From Bacteroidota bacterium (lineage in GTDB: Bacteria; Bacteroidota; Bacteroidia; B-17B0; Aurantibacillaceae): a DNA stretch of 60,513 nt. Numbering within the stretch: position 1 is the stretch's first letter; each line of letters begins with the position of its first letter. This document shows, one piece after another, positions 1 to 10,525 of this stretch. The stretch covers positions 1 to 60,513 of the forward strand of contig JANYGK010000032.1 of NCBI GenBank assembly GCA_025362395.1, given 5' to 3'. The position numbers and the translations under genes were made by a program. Under the pieces are notes generated by a model, which did no database searches, was not told the DNA's origin, and saw only the letters and a program-made list of their open reading frames with translations.

Positions 1-3000
1 CATCTGTCAAAAATATCCATACGGTAATTGTCTTCATTTATTCCCACGCCCGAAGGTTGGAAAAAATCATTCACATTATTCCCGTCGGGCGTAAAGCTGT
101 TTGGTATATACAATGCAAAATCAGGGGTTATGTCTATGGTGGCTAATGCTACATCAACACATTGATGAATAGAGGTGGCAACCAAATTTATATTATAAGG
201 GCCTACATAACTATATGAATGAGCGGTGTTAAACGTAGTGGCATTATTCATTCCGCCTGTTGCTGCAGGGTCGCCAAAATCCCACAAATACGTTGCAGCA
301 CCCTGCGAGTTGTTTGTGAAATTAATTAACGGATCCAAGATGCTTGTACTTTGCGGAGTAGGTATAAATGATGCAATTGGTTTTGCAAAAGTAACAAGGT
401 ACTTCGATTTTTTAATATCGATGCTACAGCCGGCCGCGTTTGTAATATGTAATATTACGGTAATACTATCTGCTTTAGGAACATCATAAGGTAAAGGATT
501 CGTTGTTCCTATAGGATTTTTATCGTTGTACCATATATAGGTATCCGTAGGTGAGCCCGTAAGTGCATTAAGTAAAAAGGTTGCCGGCGCGCATGCAGTA
601 AATGTACTTGCCGTAAAAGTACCGGTTGGCGGTGCATTAGCAATTACAGTAAATACAGCACTTGCCGCAGGTGTAGTGCAGCCGTCACTAATTGTTACCG
701 TGTAATTGTTAGGGCTTGTTGCGCTGTTGCCTGTTACGGTAACAGGAGTTCCTGTTGCATTATTACTCCATGTATAGGTAATATACTGCAGGCCTCTTCC
801 GGGGCTTGTTACCGTAGGGGTAAGAATCGCTGCATCGCCCCTGCATACTGTTGTAGCAGTTGCAATAACCGATAAAGGCGGTGTTACATATACGGTTACT
901 ACGTTAGGGATAGCGGTACAATTTTTTGCATCGCTCATGTTAACGTTATATAGAGTAGTAACAGCAGGACTGACTGTATAAGGACCACCGGTGTTGCCAA
1001 AACCGGCTCCGGGTGTCCATGTATAGCTGTAAGCAGGAGTTCCTCCTGTTCCGTTCACGCTTATCTGGGCGCTTTGCCCAAGACAGATAGTCGGAGAGGT
1101 AATTGCTGTCCACCCTAAAGGTGCCGGTGGTATTACTGTAACGGCTGAATTATCTGTACAGCCGTAAGCGTCTGTTACGGTAGCTGTATATGCTCCTCCT
1201 CCTATACCGGTAACGGTTTGAGACATGCCTGAAGTTATTTGCATAGCGGGGCTTATCGGGCTCGACCAGGTTACTGTGTAGTTTGGAGTTCCCTGAATGT
1301 AATTGATGATAATGGAACCGTCCGAAGTGTTACTGCAGGATGGCTTAATCGCTGTCAATCCACCGACAATTTGTGGGCTTAGCGCATTCCCTATAGTTAC
1401 AGCCTGCGTCTTAGTACATCCCTTGGAATCTGTGATCACACAATTCCAATTGCCCGGTGGTAAACTTGTCGCTATTGGGCCCTGCTGTGCACCCACGTTC
1501 CAGTTAAGGGTATAGGTCGGAGTTCCGGCAATAGCCGTTACCGTTGCGGTACCGTTTAAGAATCCGCATTTTGCAGGTGTGGACGTGTAAGAGGATGTTA
1601 ATACCGCAGGTTGAAGAACGGTAAAGTTTGCAAGCAACGGACAATTATTAGCGTCTGTCAAATTAAGACTGTAAGTCCCTGCCGATAACCCTCCCACTAC
1701 TCCACTGTTGGTTTGTGTCGGGGTCCAGCTGTAAGTATAAGGAAACGTTCCACCCTGTACGTTAGTGGAAATCTGCCCGTTGTTTCCCCCAAAGCACGAA
1801 ATATCGATAATACCGGAGGTTAGGGTTAATGGTGCAAACGGCCCGCCGATAGTGACAACCTGTGAGGTCGGGCAGTTATTGGCATCTTTAACGTTGCAAG
1901 TATAAGTACCCACTCCTACACTGGTCATTACTGAAGATGTTTGCCCGCCCGGGCTCCAAGTGTATGTGTAAGCTGTTACGCCGCCGTTTACAAGCATCGT
2001 GGCTTGCCCGTTGGTCGATCCAAAACAGGTGACATTAGAGAAGCTGCTGATGGCACTAACCAATTGAGGCGGTTGGGTAATATTTATGCTCGCTGTTCCT
2101 ACACAACCTGCGCCATCCGTTACGGTAATGTTATGAAGGCCTGCGGTAAAATTAATTACGTTTTGAGAGGTGGATGAATTATTATTCCAGCCTATAACAT
2201 AAGTGCCAACTCCACCCGTAATGGTAGAAGTTGCCGCCCCGTCATTCCCTCCAAAGCATTTAACGGCCGTAGTGCTTGTAATCACTACGGTGGGTCCTGC
2301 AATATCATTGACCAAAGCGCTTGCAGAAGCTTTACAGCCGTTTAAATCGGTTACAGTAAAGGTATAAGCTCCCGCTAATATAGTCAGGTTTGATAATGTA
2401 GTTGGTCCGTTACTCCATAAATAGCTATAAGGGCTTGTTCCTCCGCCTACAGTAGCGTTTGATGCCCCATTGTTTTGGCTACAGTTAGAGTTGGTGGCTG
2501 TTACCGCAGCGGTTAAGGCAAGAGGTTGGGTTAAAGTAAACGTTAATATACTTGTACAGGATCCGTTATAAGTAATGGTTACAGATTGACTGCCGGCTGA
2601 TAAATTATTTACGGTATTACCGTTTTGTAAGCCCGGGCCCCATAAGAAGGTTGTAGCGCCCGATCCGCCCGTGAAAGCAACATTGGCCGTGCCGGTTGCC
2701 GCACCAAAGCATTTTGGATTGCCCGTGGTTAAAGTTGTTGCCAATGGCGCGGGTTGTAAAATAGTAGCTTGCGTAGAAGCACTGCAGCTGTTCTGATCCG
2801 TCACACTTACAGTATAAATTCCTGCGGGCAAGCCGTTCGCATTGGCGTTGTTACCCGCTGATGCTGCTGCGCCTGTCCATACATAAGTATAAGTTCCTGT
2901 GCCTCCTCCGGGTGTTACCTGGGCTGAACCGTTGGTTCCGCCATTGCAGGTTACACTGCCTGTAGAAGAAATGGTTGCTGTTATTTGGGCCGGTTGACTA

Positions 3001-6000
3001 ATAATAACCTGTACACTTGCCGTACAGCTGTTTTGATCAGTGGCGGTTAAAGTATAATTGCGTGCGCATAGGCCGCTTATGGTTTGTGCCGTTACGGGGC
3101 TCGGCCCTCCTATCCAGTAATAGGTTACTATGCCCACATTATTAGTTGTAGTTCCTGTAGCTACTCCATTGCAAGCGTTAAAGCAACTTACATTGGTGGA
3201 TGTAATATTCGCCGTCATAGCCGGTGGATTAACCAAAGCCATTGTAGCTGTTGCCACGCAGCCCTTTGCATCTGTTACGTTTAAGGCATAGCTGCCTGAA
3301 CCTAATGGATTGCTCGTAGGGTTTGTGCCGCCGCCGCCGGTCCAAGCATAGGTATAAGCCGGTGTACCGCCAAAGGCAGTTCCCACACCGTTACCGTTAA
3401 GAGACCCGAAACATTTAGGGTTATTGGCCGTAATGCTTACCGTTAATACGGTAGGTTGACTAATGTTTACACTTGCCGAAGCTATACAGCCGGACTGATC
3501 CGTAACGGTTACTGTATGAATGCCCGCAAGAAAATTAGTCGCTGTAGGGGTAATCTGTCCTGTATTCCACTGGTAAGTTAAGGTTCCCGTACCGCCTGTG
3601 CCTAGTGATGTGGCTATTCCGTTAGTACCTCCAAAGCAGCTTACGTTGGTAAAACTTGTAATACTGATACTTGGCCCCGAAAGATTTGGTACCGTTGCTG
3701 CTACGGTGTAAGTGCAGTTATTGGCGTCTTTTACATTAATGGTATACGTTCCCGCAGCTATATTTGTTTGTATATTTGTTGTTGATCCTGATGTCCATGT
3801 ATAGCTGTAAGCAGGGGTTCCTCCGGCCGGCGTTATGGTTACTGACCCGTTAGCGAGGTTACAGTTTGCCGGTGTTACCGATGAGCTTAATGTAATAGAG
3901 CTTGGTTGGGTTACCGCAATCGTTGGGTTGATAACACAATTATTGGCATCCGTAATCTGGCAGGTGTAATTACTGATCGCTACGTTGTTTACCGTTGCTA
4001 AAGTACTTGCCAAAGTTGCCCATAGGTAAGTATAGGGGCCTGTGCCTCCTGTGCCCGCAGCCGATACCGTACCCGTTGCCGTGCCGAAGCATTTCACGTT
4101 ATTGGAGTTCATAATTGCCGTTAACGGCGCAGGTTGTGTTAAGCTGCCTACCGCCATAGCAATACATCCGTAAAAATCTGTGATCTTACAGGTATAAGTG
4201 CCCGGTGCAAGGCCCGTAGCTGTTGAAGAGGTTTGTCCCCCGGGGGTCCATGAATACGTAAAAGGCGATGTGCCCGCCGTTACCATGTTAGCTGTTAATA
4301 TCCCGTTATTGGCACCGTTACACGTAATGTTGGTTGAGCCTGTAATAGCTGCCGTACCACCCGGTGTGTTACCGATAGTAGCAGCGCTTACAATCGCACA
4401 CCCTTTGGAGTCTGTAACTGTTACACTATAGGTTCCTGATACAACATTATTTGTAATTGCTCCTGCTCCGCCGGCTCCTGTCCATGCATAAATATAAGGA
4501 GGTGTGCCGCCTGTTACCGTTGTAGATGCTACACCATTGGCTGATGTGCAGTTTGCATTTTGAGTAGAAAGTGTTAGTGCTAAAGCCGGTGGCTGGGTAA
4601 CCGTAACGGTTTGTGTGGCCGTACATCCGTTTGCATCTTTTATCTGGATGATGGGGGTACTTGCCGCTACGTTTGTAAAGCTGCCTGAGGCTTGGAAACC
4701 TGTACCGTTAATTTGATATTGGTAAGGGCCCGTGCCGCCTGAACCAATAACGTTTATAGTTCCCGTATTTGTGCCGTAGCAGGTAACGGGTATCGAAGTC
4801 AGGGTTAAGGCTACTGCCGGTGGTTGGGTAATTCCTACTGTCATGTTCGTAACACAGCCCGTCGCATCTCTGCCAATAACTGAATACGTTCCTGCTCCTA
4901 AGCCTGTGAATTGTCCGTTACCGTTTGTCTGGAAAGGACTTGTTAATGTATACGTATAGGGAGCGCCACTGCCGCCTGTCTCAGTTACCGTGAAGCTGCC
5001 CGTTGACATACCGTTACACAGCACGTTCGTAGCAGATGTTAAGCTGATAGTTGGGCTACCATTATTTAAAATATTATAAGAAACAGATAAGGTACATGTG
5101 CCCGCATCTTTAATAATAACGGTATGAGGGCCTGCTGACAGGCCCAAAGTTGTGGTTCCCGTTGCAAAAGGGCTTCCATCAAATGAATAATTATATACAG
5201 GGGCACCTCCGGTTACTCCCGTAACGGTTGATGTTCCGTTGGCCGTGCCGCAACTTGCGTTTGTGGTAACTACTGTTGCAGATGCAGGACCTGTAGTAGA
5301 AGCTATATTAAATGTAGTATTATAAGTACAGCCGTTCACATCTTTTACCAAAACAGCATGTGATCCTGCCGCTAATCCTAAAGTTAAACTTCCCGTAGAT
5401 ACCGCATCTACACTGTACGTGTAGGCAGGCGTGCCACCCGTTACGCCCGTTATATTATACGTACCGTTGGATAGGCCGCAACCCGCTAAAGTAGTTGTTC
5501 CGCTAATAGCTGTAGGGCCCGGGGTAACAGTAATCGCCACTGTTTTTGTAAATATACAACCGTTTGCATCTTTTACTGAAATAGAATACGTACCGGAAGC
5601 TAAGCCCGTAACAGGAGGGCTTGTGGAAAATGCACCGCCGTTAACGGCATATAAATACGTTGGCGTACCACCCGTTACCGCACCAATGGTAATGCTGCCC
5701 GTACCTGCCCCGCAAAAAATATTATTTGGTGTTAATGCTACGTTTGTAACAGGCGGTGAATTACTTAATGTGGCCGATACCGTAAAGGTACATCCGAAAT
5801 TATTTGTAAGGGTAACAACATCTGTACCCGCTGCTAATCCCGTAACCGTTTGCCCGCTTAAAGAGCCGCCACTGCTGGCAAAAGAAGAAATGGTTTGTCC
5901 GCCGGGCGATAAATCATTAATGACGATGATTCCGTTATTATTCCCGCATGAGGGGTTCGTAAATGTTAATGTTGCCAACGGCTTGGGACGGATGGTTGCT

Positions 6001-7751
6001 GAAACGACTGCTGTAGAAGCAGGACAGCCCCCGCTTGCCGGAACTGTATAGGTATAATTATAGGTACCAGCCGTGTAAGAAGACGGGTTAAACGTTCCTA
6101 AGTTACCGCCCGTTAATGCCGGTGCAGGCCCTGACCATGTACCCGTTGTGGAAACACCGCCTCCCAATAATGCAAATAAATTGGTGCTTGCCGCGGAGCT
6201 GCAAACCGCTAATGTGTTGCTGATCCCTGCAAAAGGGCCCGGGTTAACGGTAATACATTTTGTAGTAGTGTATGTACAGCCGAAATTATCAAGTGCGGTT
6301 AATGTGTAACACTGGCTGCCGGTAGTGGAAGGTTGTATGGTGGCGTTGTTACCGGACGTGCCTATAATACCGGCACCCGACCATGTTTGTGAAACAATAG
6401 TTGGCGTAAAAGATTGGGAAGCGGGAACAACGGCATTAAAATTAACATCCCAGTTAAAAATATATCCGTTATCACTTGCTAAATTATCCGTTACTTTAAT
6501 ACACCAGTTCCCGTTTAAAGGGCAACCAACCAAACTGCTAAAATTACCTGTTGGAGAATACGTACCAGCCGCTATAGAAGTGTATGGAGGTGTTCCCTGG
6601 TTTGGAATTGTTGGGCCGTTACACAACAAAGAGGTTCCGGACATGGCAAAACAATAATTTGCTCCTACTCCCGGCCCAACAGCAGGATCATCTAATGGCG
6701 CACCTAAATAATTATAACCTCCTCCCGGGTAATCTTTCAAATTACAAATCTGCCCGTTAGGACAAATAATCTGTATGGATAAATCTCCTTGGTAGGAATG
6801 CTCCATGTTTAAGCATACGTTACTAATATCAGCCGCCGAAGTAACGGTTTGCCCTGAGGCATAACAATCCACCGTAATACATGTATTATAAGATAAGCCG
6901 CTGCCATCCGGTAAAAAAGTAACTCCACTCACCGGCGGGGCACAGTTGGCAACAAATGGTGTAGGGGTTACAGAACCTATCAGCGTGGCTGTTTGTCCTA
7001 AACAAATGGTGGTGGTGTTGGTGGTGGTTCCCGCAAAGGATGGCGTTGTTGATACCTGAACGATTTGATTAAATTTGTTATTATTAATACAACCCGCTTT
7101 GTTAATGTTTAAATTAACAACATATACTCCCGGGGCTGTATAAGTGGTTGTCGCACTTGCTCCAGAACCCGTCAGGCCATTATCGAAAGCCCAGGTATAA
7201 GAAGCTCCCGCCCCGCTTCCCGAAGAAAACGTGCCGCTGCCGTTAAAGGTAACCGATTGCCCCTGGCAAACTTTTATAATGCCTCCTATTGGTGAGGGAG
7301 ATGAGCTGTTAAAAACGGAGTTAATGGTTTCACAGGGAGTAGTACAGGAAATTGACCCGACAAAACCAGCTGCAACATTTGACCCATCAGAGGTGAAACG
7401 AAGCGTGATACAACCCGACGCGTTACTTCCCGTTGCCTGCGTTGACCCGGGACCTATTGCGCCCGTGTAAACACCTAAAGAAGGCGCCGCAGTGCTGTTC
7501 CCGTCATACACATATAAAAAATCATAGCTGTTCTCTGTTGCAAAGGTTGTAAAGTTTATTTGAACTTTCGCGCCGGGTGTTGAAGGGCAAATCGTCATAG
7601 TAAAACTTTGGCTGTTGGAGTAGTTACCCGTTCCGCCCGGATCGTACACCGTACCCGAACATGTACTAATGGTAGTATTGCTCATGTTATAGGTTTGAGC
7701 AAATACAGAAAAAGTAAAAATTGAAAGTATAACTGTATATAGATGTTTCAT
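1..7751 (-). CDS. giant SprB-repeat adhesin, T9SS type B cargo (C-terminus cut by window edge)
   Basis: A very large secreted surface protein, at least 2,580 codons. The frame read at the ATG (7751) is the same frame read at base 1; I translated most of it and met no stop. Order of parts: signal peptide ending ...FSVFAQ (residues 1-19); CUB-like domain (about 26-133); PKD-like domain (about 164-220); a P-domain-like segment (about 287-437) with the typical DNGYIFNWDVNF ending; about 20 SprB repeats (about 640-2200) with CFGG..G starts, GG.P.YTY.W cores and D.NGC ends; a PKD near 2450-2525 (YLWDFGD); then the start of a gliding-motility C-terminal domain (NSFTPDGNNVNDFFQP). This last domain is the type B sorting signal of the type IX secretion system, so the protein is probably exported and carried or anchored on the cell surface. 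Related SprB proteins are gliding adhesins; that role here is inference. It starts 5 bases after the stop of the small gene upstream, so the two are probably co-transcribed. Confidence 0.93.
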   Translation of the reverse strand, partial: MKHLYTVILSIFTFSVFAQTYNMSNTTISTCSGTVYDPGGTGNYSNSQSFTMTICPSTPGAKVQINFTTFATENSYDFLYVYDGNSTAAPSLGVYTGAIGPGSTQATGSNASGCITLRFTSDGSNVAAGFVGSISCTTPCETINSVFNSSSPSPIGGIIKVCQGQSVTFNGSGTFSSGSGAGASYTWAFDNGLTGSGASATTTYTAPGVYVVNLNINKAGCINNNKFNQIVQVSTTPSFAGTTTNTTTICLGQTATLIGSVTPTPFVANCAPPVSGVTFLPDGSGLSYNTCITVDCYASGQTVTSAADISNVCLNMEHSYQGDLSIQIICPNGQICNLKDYPGGGYNYLGAPLDDPAVGPGVGANYCFAMSGTSLLCNGPTIPNQGTPPYTSIAAGTYSPTGNFSSLVGCPLNGNWCIKVTDNLASDNGYIFNWDVNFNAVVPASQSFTPTIVSQTWSGAGIIGTSGNNATIQPSTTGSQCYTLTALDNFGCTYTTTKCITVNPGPFAGISNTLAVCSSAASTNLFALLGGGVSTTGTWSGPAPALTGGNLGTFNPSSYTAGTYNYTYTVPASGGCPASTAVVSATIRPKPLATLTFTNPSCGNNNGIIVINDLSPGGQTISSFASSGGSLSGQTVTGLAAGTDVVTLTNNFGCTFTVSATLSNSPPVTNVALTPNNIFCGAGTGSITIGAVTGGTPTYLYAVNGGAFSTSPPVTGLASGTYSISVKDANGCIFTKTVAITVTPGPTAISGTTTLAGCGLSNGTYNITGVTGGTPAYTYSVDAVSTGSLTLGLAAGSHAVLVKDVNGCTYNTTFNIASTTGPASATVVTTNASCGTANGTSTVTGVTGGAPVYNYSFDGSPFATGTTTLGLSAGPHTVIIKDAGTCTLSVSYNILNNGSPTISLTSATNVLCNGMSTGSFTVTETGGSGAPYTYTLTSPFQTNGNGQFTGLGAGTYSVIGRDATGCVTNMTVGITQPPAVALTLTSIPVTCYGTNTGTINVIGSGGTGPYQYQINGTGFQASGSFTNVAASTPIIQIKDANGCTATQTVTVTQPPALALTLSTQNANCTSANGVASTTVTGGTPPYIYAWTGAGGAGAITNNVVSGTYSVTVTDSKGCAIVSAATIGNTPGGTAAITGSTNITCNGANNGILTANMVTAGTSPFTYSWTPGGQTSSTATGLAPGTYTCKITDFYGCIAMAVGSLTQPAPLTAIMNSNNVKCFGTATGTVSAAGTGGTGPYTYLWATLASTLATVNNVAISNYTCQITDANNCVINPTIAVTQPSSITLSSSVTPANCNLANGSVTITPAGGTPAYSYTWTSGSTTNIQTNIAAGTYTINVKDANNCTYTVAATVPNLSGPSISITSFTNVSCFGGTNGIATSLGTGGTGTLTYQWNTGQITPTATNFLAGIHTVTVTDQSGCIASASVNISQPTVLTVSITANNPKCFGSLNGNGVGTAFGGTPAYTYAWTGGGGTNPTSNPLGSGSYALNVTDAKGCVATATMALVNPPAMTANITSTNVSCFNACNGVATGTTTNNVGIVTYYWIGGPSPVTAQTISGLCARNYTLTATDQNSCTASVQVIISQPAQITATISSTGSVTCNGGTNGSAQVTPGGGTGTYTYVWTGAAASAGNNANANGLPAGIYTVSVTDQNSCSASTQATILQPAPLATTLTTGNPKCFGAATGTANVAFTGGSGATTFLWGPGLQNGNTVNNLSAGSQSVTITYNGSCTSILTFTLTQPLALTAAVTATNSNCSQNNGASNATVGGGTSPYSYLWSNGPTTLSNLTILAGAYTFTVTDLNGCKASASALVNDIAGPTVVITSTTAVKCFGGNDGAATSTITGGVGTYVIGWNNNSSTSQNVINFTAGLHNITVTDGAGCVGTASINITQPPQLVSAISSFSNVTCFGSTNGQATMLVNGGVTAYTYTWSPGGQTSSVMTSVGVGTYTCNVKDANNCPTSQVVTIGGPFAPLTLTSGIIDISCFGGNNGQISTNVQGGTFPYTYSWTPTQTNSGVVGGLSAGTYSLNLTDANNCPLLANFTVLQPAVLTSSYTSTPAKCGFLNGTATVTAIAGTPTYTLNWNVGAQQGPIATSLPPGNWNCVITDSKGCTKTQAVTIGNALSPQIVGGLTAIKPSCSNTSDGSIIINYIQGTPNYTVTWSSPISPAMQITSGMSQTVTGIGGGAYTATVTDAYGCTDNSAVTVIPPAPLGWTAITSPTICLGQSAQISVNGTGGTPAYSYTWTPGAGFGNTGGPYTVSPAVTTLYNVNMSDAKNCTAIPNVVTVYVTPPLSVIATATTVCRGDAAILTPTVTSPGRGLQYITYTWSNNATGTPVTVTGNSATSPNNYTVTISDGCTTPAASAVFTVIANAPPTGTFTASTFTACAPATFLLNALTGSPTDTYIWYNDKNPIGTTNPLPYDVPKADSITVILHITNAAGCSIDIKKSKYLVTFAKPIASFIPTPQSTSILDPLINFTNNSQGAATYLWDFGDPAATGGMNNATTFNTAHSYSYVGPYNINLVATSIHQCVDVALATIDITPDFALYIPNSFTPDGNNVNDFFQPSGVGINEDNYRMDIFDR
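1130..5815 (-). repeat. array of about 20 SprB repeats, period about 225-245 bp
   Basis: Within the adhesin gene the codons for the conserved D-x-[NKQS]-x-C end of each repeat recur near 1157, 1417, 1651, 1873, 2102, 2333, 2788, 3024, 3258, 3486, 3715, 3936, 4165, 4399, 4624, 4854, 5096, 5332, 5560 and 5792. The spacing is close to 230 bp (about 77 residues). The repeats are divergent at DNA level, so they are old or under selection and not a recent tandem expansion. Each repeat should fold as a small beta-sandwich in a long stalk. Confidence 0.85.
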
Positions 7752-7756
7752 AAGTA

Positions 7757-8182
7757 TTATTTAAAAGATTGGGGCGTTATAACAATAATATAATTTGTAT
7801 TATCAACTCTGTAAACTACAGTGGCATTTGATGAGAACTCAAAATTGTATTTCAAGGGATTAAATGTTTCAGAATTAAACACCGCGTCTCTTTGTAAGGC
7901 CGGGTTATACTTATTAAGTAATGCCACTTGTGATAATTTAGGGTATTTATCATTTGATCCGTCAAACGGGATTTGAGCAACTTTAAACCTCTTTTCAAGA
8001 ATATCCGTTAAAAACTTAAGCCTGTCCTGATCCTGAAAAACTATTTCTTCAGTTTTATCTGCATATACTTCACGAATTTTAACTTGTACATCTTGTGTAC
8101 TTAACAGGGTGTTTTGTTCCTGTGCATTACAATTTGCAAACACAAAAAGAAGAGCGGCAATAAAGAGGTAATTTTTTCTCAT
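7757..8182 (-). CDS. small secreted protein of unknown function, partner of the adhesin gene
   Basis: 141 residues. The N-terminus is a signal peptide (two basic residues, then a hydrophobic core LFIAALLFVFA), probably cut after NCNA before QEQN. A cysteine lies nearby but the FANC context is a poor lipobox, so a soluble periplasmic or secreted form is more likely than a lipoprotein. The mature part is about 120 residues without a motif I recognise. Its stop is 5 bases before the start of the giant adhesin gene, which implies one transcript and perhaps a role with the adhesin. The function is unknown. Confidence 0.75.
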   Translation of the reverse strand: MRKNYLFIAALLFVFANCNAQEQNTLLSTQDVQVKIREVYADKTEEIVFQDQDRLKFLTDILEKRFKVAQIPFDGSNDKYPKLSQVALLNKYNPALQRDAVFNSETFNPLKYNFEFSSNATVVYRVDNTNYIIVITPQSFK

Positions 8183-8360
8183 AAAAAATAGTTAGAATAT
8201 TGTAAAATTATAATAATATTCCATATTTCAAATCAAAACTTACTAATTTTATCAGGTAATTCACTCATTTAAATGCATAGGTAAAATGAGTCAAGCTCCA
8301 ATTTAAACTATGAAATGACGACTAAAAAGTTCAGTCAGACTAAAAAAAATTATGCATAAG

Positions 8361-9845
8361 TTAAATTTCCTTCCGCATTCTGGCAACAGGTATATCAAGT
8401 TGTTCCCTGTACTTAGCTACGGTTCTACGCGCTATGTTATAGCCTTTTTCTTTTAATATGATGCAAAGTGCGTCGTCTGTTAACGGTTTCTTTTTTAATT
8501 CAGTAGCAATACAATCCTGCAAAATCTTTTTTACCTCTCTTGTACTTACCTCTTCCCCGTTTTCGGTGCTGAGCGATTCTGAGAAAAATGTTTTCAATAA
8601 AAAGGTTCCGTAAGGTGTTTGTACATATTTGCTGTTGGCAACCCTGGAAACAGTAGAAATATCTAATCCGACTTTGTCGGCAATATCCTTTAATATCATT
8701 GGTTTCAGCCTCGATTCGTCGCCGCTTGAAAAGTACTCGTTTTGATATTGCATAATGGTGTGCATACAAATCAGCATCGTTTGATGTCGCTGTTGCAGAG
8801 CTTCAATAAACCATTGTGCCGATTCAATTTTACCTCTTACAAATGAGGAAGCTTCTTTGCCCGGTTTATCTTTTTTCCGGGAATATTCCTTAAGCATTTC
8901 AGCATAATCATCACTGATTTTTAATTCAGGTAAATTACGTTGATTAATACTTAATTCAGGTATACCATCATTTACGGCAATATTAAAATCAGGAACAACC
9001 TCTGAAATCTGCCCTTTGTTATCGCCTTCTGAATTGCCCGGACGCGGATTTAAATTTGTAATTTCAGCAATGATTTCCTTAAGGTCTTCGTCTTCAATGT
9101 TCAGTTTCCTGGTAATTTTATCGTAATGTTTTTTAGAAAACTCATCCATCATTGTTTTTACAACTTCTATGGCGAGATGGGTTTCGCGTGCTTTCACCGG
9201 TTTTTTTTCCAGCTGTATCAACAGGCATTCCTGCAGACTTCTTGCACCAACCCCTCCGGGATCAAACTCCTGTATTGTTTTTAAAACTATTTCAAGCTCT
9301 TCTTTTGTAGTTTGTATGTTTTGAGAAAATGCCAGGTCATCTGCAATCAATTCCAGATCGCGGCGAATATAGCCGTCTTCATCAATACACCCTATCAAGT
9401 ATAATCCTATGTTATATTGCTGATCACTTAAATCTCTTAAACCTAATTGTTCTTCAAGCTGCGAATGAAAATCGGGGCCTTCTACGACAACAGATTGAAA
9501 CAATTCATCATCGGCGCTCCTGTTTGAAATTTCATACTTATACGAATCAAGCTCCGCTACATCCATGTAGTCTTCAAACTCAAACCCGTCGTCAATTTTT
9601 TCAATTTCTTTTTCTTCGTAATCATTCGCTTCATCCGCCGATGAATTATCCACCTCCTCGTATTCATTTTCAACTTCGTTCTCAAAATCATTGTCTCCTT
9701 CTTCAAGGGCGGGGTTAATTTCAAGCTCTTCTTTTATTCTTTGTTCGAGAGCAACCGTAGGTAACTGCAACAATTTCATTAACTGAATTTGCTGTGGTGA
9801 AAGTTTTTGTAATAACTTTAAATGCTGCGTTTGTCTAAGTGCCAT
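8361..9845 (-). CDS. rpoN: RNA polymerase sigma-54 factor RpoN
   Basis: 494 residues, normal length for sigma-54. The glutamine- and leucine-rich region I is at 1-50 (LKLLQKLSPQQIQLMKLLQL), then an acidic linker (about 50-105, runs of D/E), the core-binding domain, the helix-turn-helix region and the RpoN box ARRTVAKYRE at about 472-481 near the C-terminus. It directs RNA polymerase to -24/-12 promoters and needs AAA+ activators to open DNA. It lies 80 bp after the DUF420 gene on the same strand and may be the last gene of that run. No sigma-54 activator is in the window: the response regulators here are LytTR or LuxR types. Confidence 0.97.
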   Translation of the reverse strand: MALRQTQHLKLLQKLSPQQIQLMKLLQLPTVALEQRIKEELEINPALEEGDNDFENEVENEYEEVDNSSADEANDYEEKEIEKIDDGFEFEDYMDVAELDSYKYEISNRSADDELFQSVVVEGPDFHSQLEEQLGLRDLSDQQYNIGLYLIGCIDEDGYIRRDLELIADDLAFSQNIQTTKEELEIVLKTIQEFDPGGVGARSLQECLLIQLEKKPVKARETHLAIEVVKTMMDEFSKKHYDKITRKLNIEDEDLKEIIAEITNLNPRPGNSEGDNKGQISEVVPDFNIAVNDGIPELSINQRNLPELKISDDYAEMLKEYSRKKDKPGKEASSFVRGKIESAQWFIEALQQRHQTMLICMHTIMQYQNEYFSSGDESRLKPMILKDIADKVGLDISTVSRVANSKYVQTPYGTFLLKTFFSESLSTENGEEVSTREVKKILQDCIATELKKKPLTDDALCIILKEKGYNIARRTVAKYREQLDIPVARMRKEI

Positions 9846-9925
9846 AATTGTAACGACAAATATACAAAACCGCCACGAATTTTAATACCGGCTTAGTTTT
9901 TGTGATAAGTGCGTCTTTTTTGCCC

Positions 9926-10525
9926 TTAATAATTGTAGTAAGGAGAAATCATGGTGTATACCACAACGCCTGTTATAGTAACATATAGCCAGATGGGATA
10001 GCTGAAACGCGTCAGCTTTTTGTGTTTTAATCTGTCGTCTTTTAATCCGTAATAAAACGATAATAAAACTAAAGGTAAAACAATTACCGCAAAAAAGATG
10101 TGGGTTAATAATATTACTAAATAAACCGAACGAATTCCGGAAACGTTTGCCCGCTCTATATCATCTAGGTTTTTTGAATGATCAACATCACCAAAAATAG
10201 TATCGGGAATAAAGTAATGCGCTGTAACATAACAAACAATAAATAAGGCAGATAATACAAACGCTGCAAGGTTTAAACGTTTGTGCAATTGTATATTTCT
10301 TTTTTTAATGGCCCATAACGATAGCATTAATAAAATACTACAGCTTCCGTTTAAAATAGCGTTAACCAAAGGTAATTTATAAATAAAGACAGGAAATTGA
10401 TCGGGCACGGGAATTAGTTTTTGATTTAAAATAACAACCACTAAACAAATTAAAATGCTTATTCCTAAAATAATTTTAAAAACTGTTTTGTCGTTTTGTC
10501 TATTAAGTAATGCCTGTGTTTCCAT
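9926..10525 (-). CDS. DUF420 (CtaM/YozB-like) integral membrane protein
   Basis: 199 residues with about five hydrophobic helices (near 17-37, 48-68, 85-105, 130-155, 175-195). Histidines sit in membrane context (LHKRLNLAAF, VTAHYFI, LLTHIFF), as in DUF420 proteins. CtaM, the best-known member, is needed to mature haem-copper oxidase in Firmicutes; whether this one does so is inference, because no oxidase genes are next to it. Its start overlaps the end of the dehydratase gene by 23 bases, which suggests translational coupling in the same transcript. Confidence 0.8.
   Translation of the reverse strand: METQALLNRQNDKTVFKIILGISILICLVVVILNQKLIPVPDQFPVFIYKLPLVNAILNGSCSILLMLSLWAIKKRNIQLHKRLNLAAFVLSALFIVCYVTAHYFIPDTIFGDVDHSKNLDDIERANVSGIRSVYLVILLTHIFFAVIVLPLVLLSFYYGLKDDRLKHKKLTRFSYPIWLYVTITGVVVYTMISPYYNY

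Noticed and set aside
5431-6051. 206-codon plus-strand open frame
   Set aside because: Antisense to the SprB repeat region. The same frame opens again and again opposite the repeats because of their base pattern; no start context or motif.
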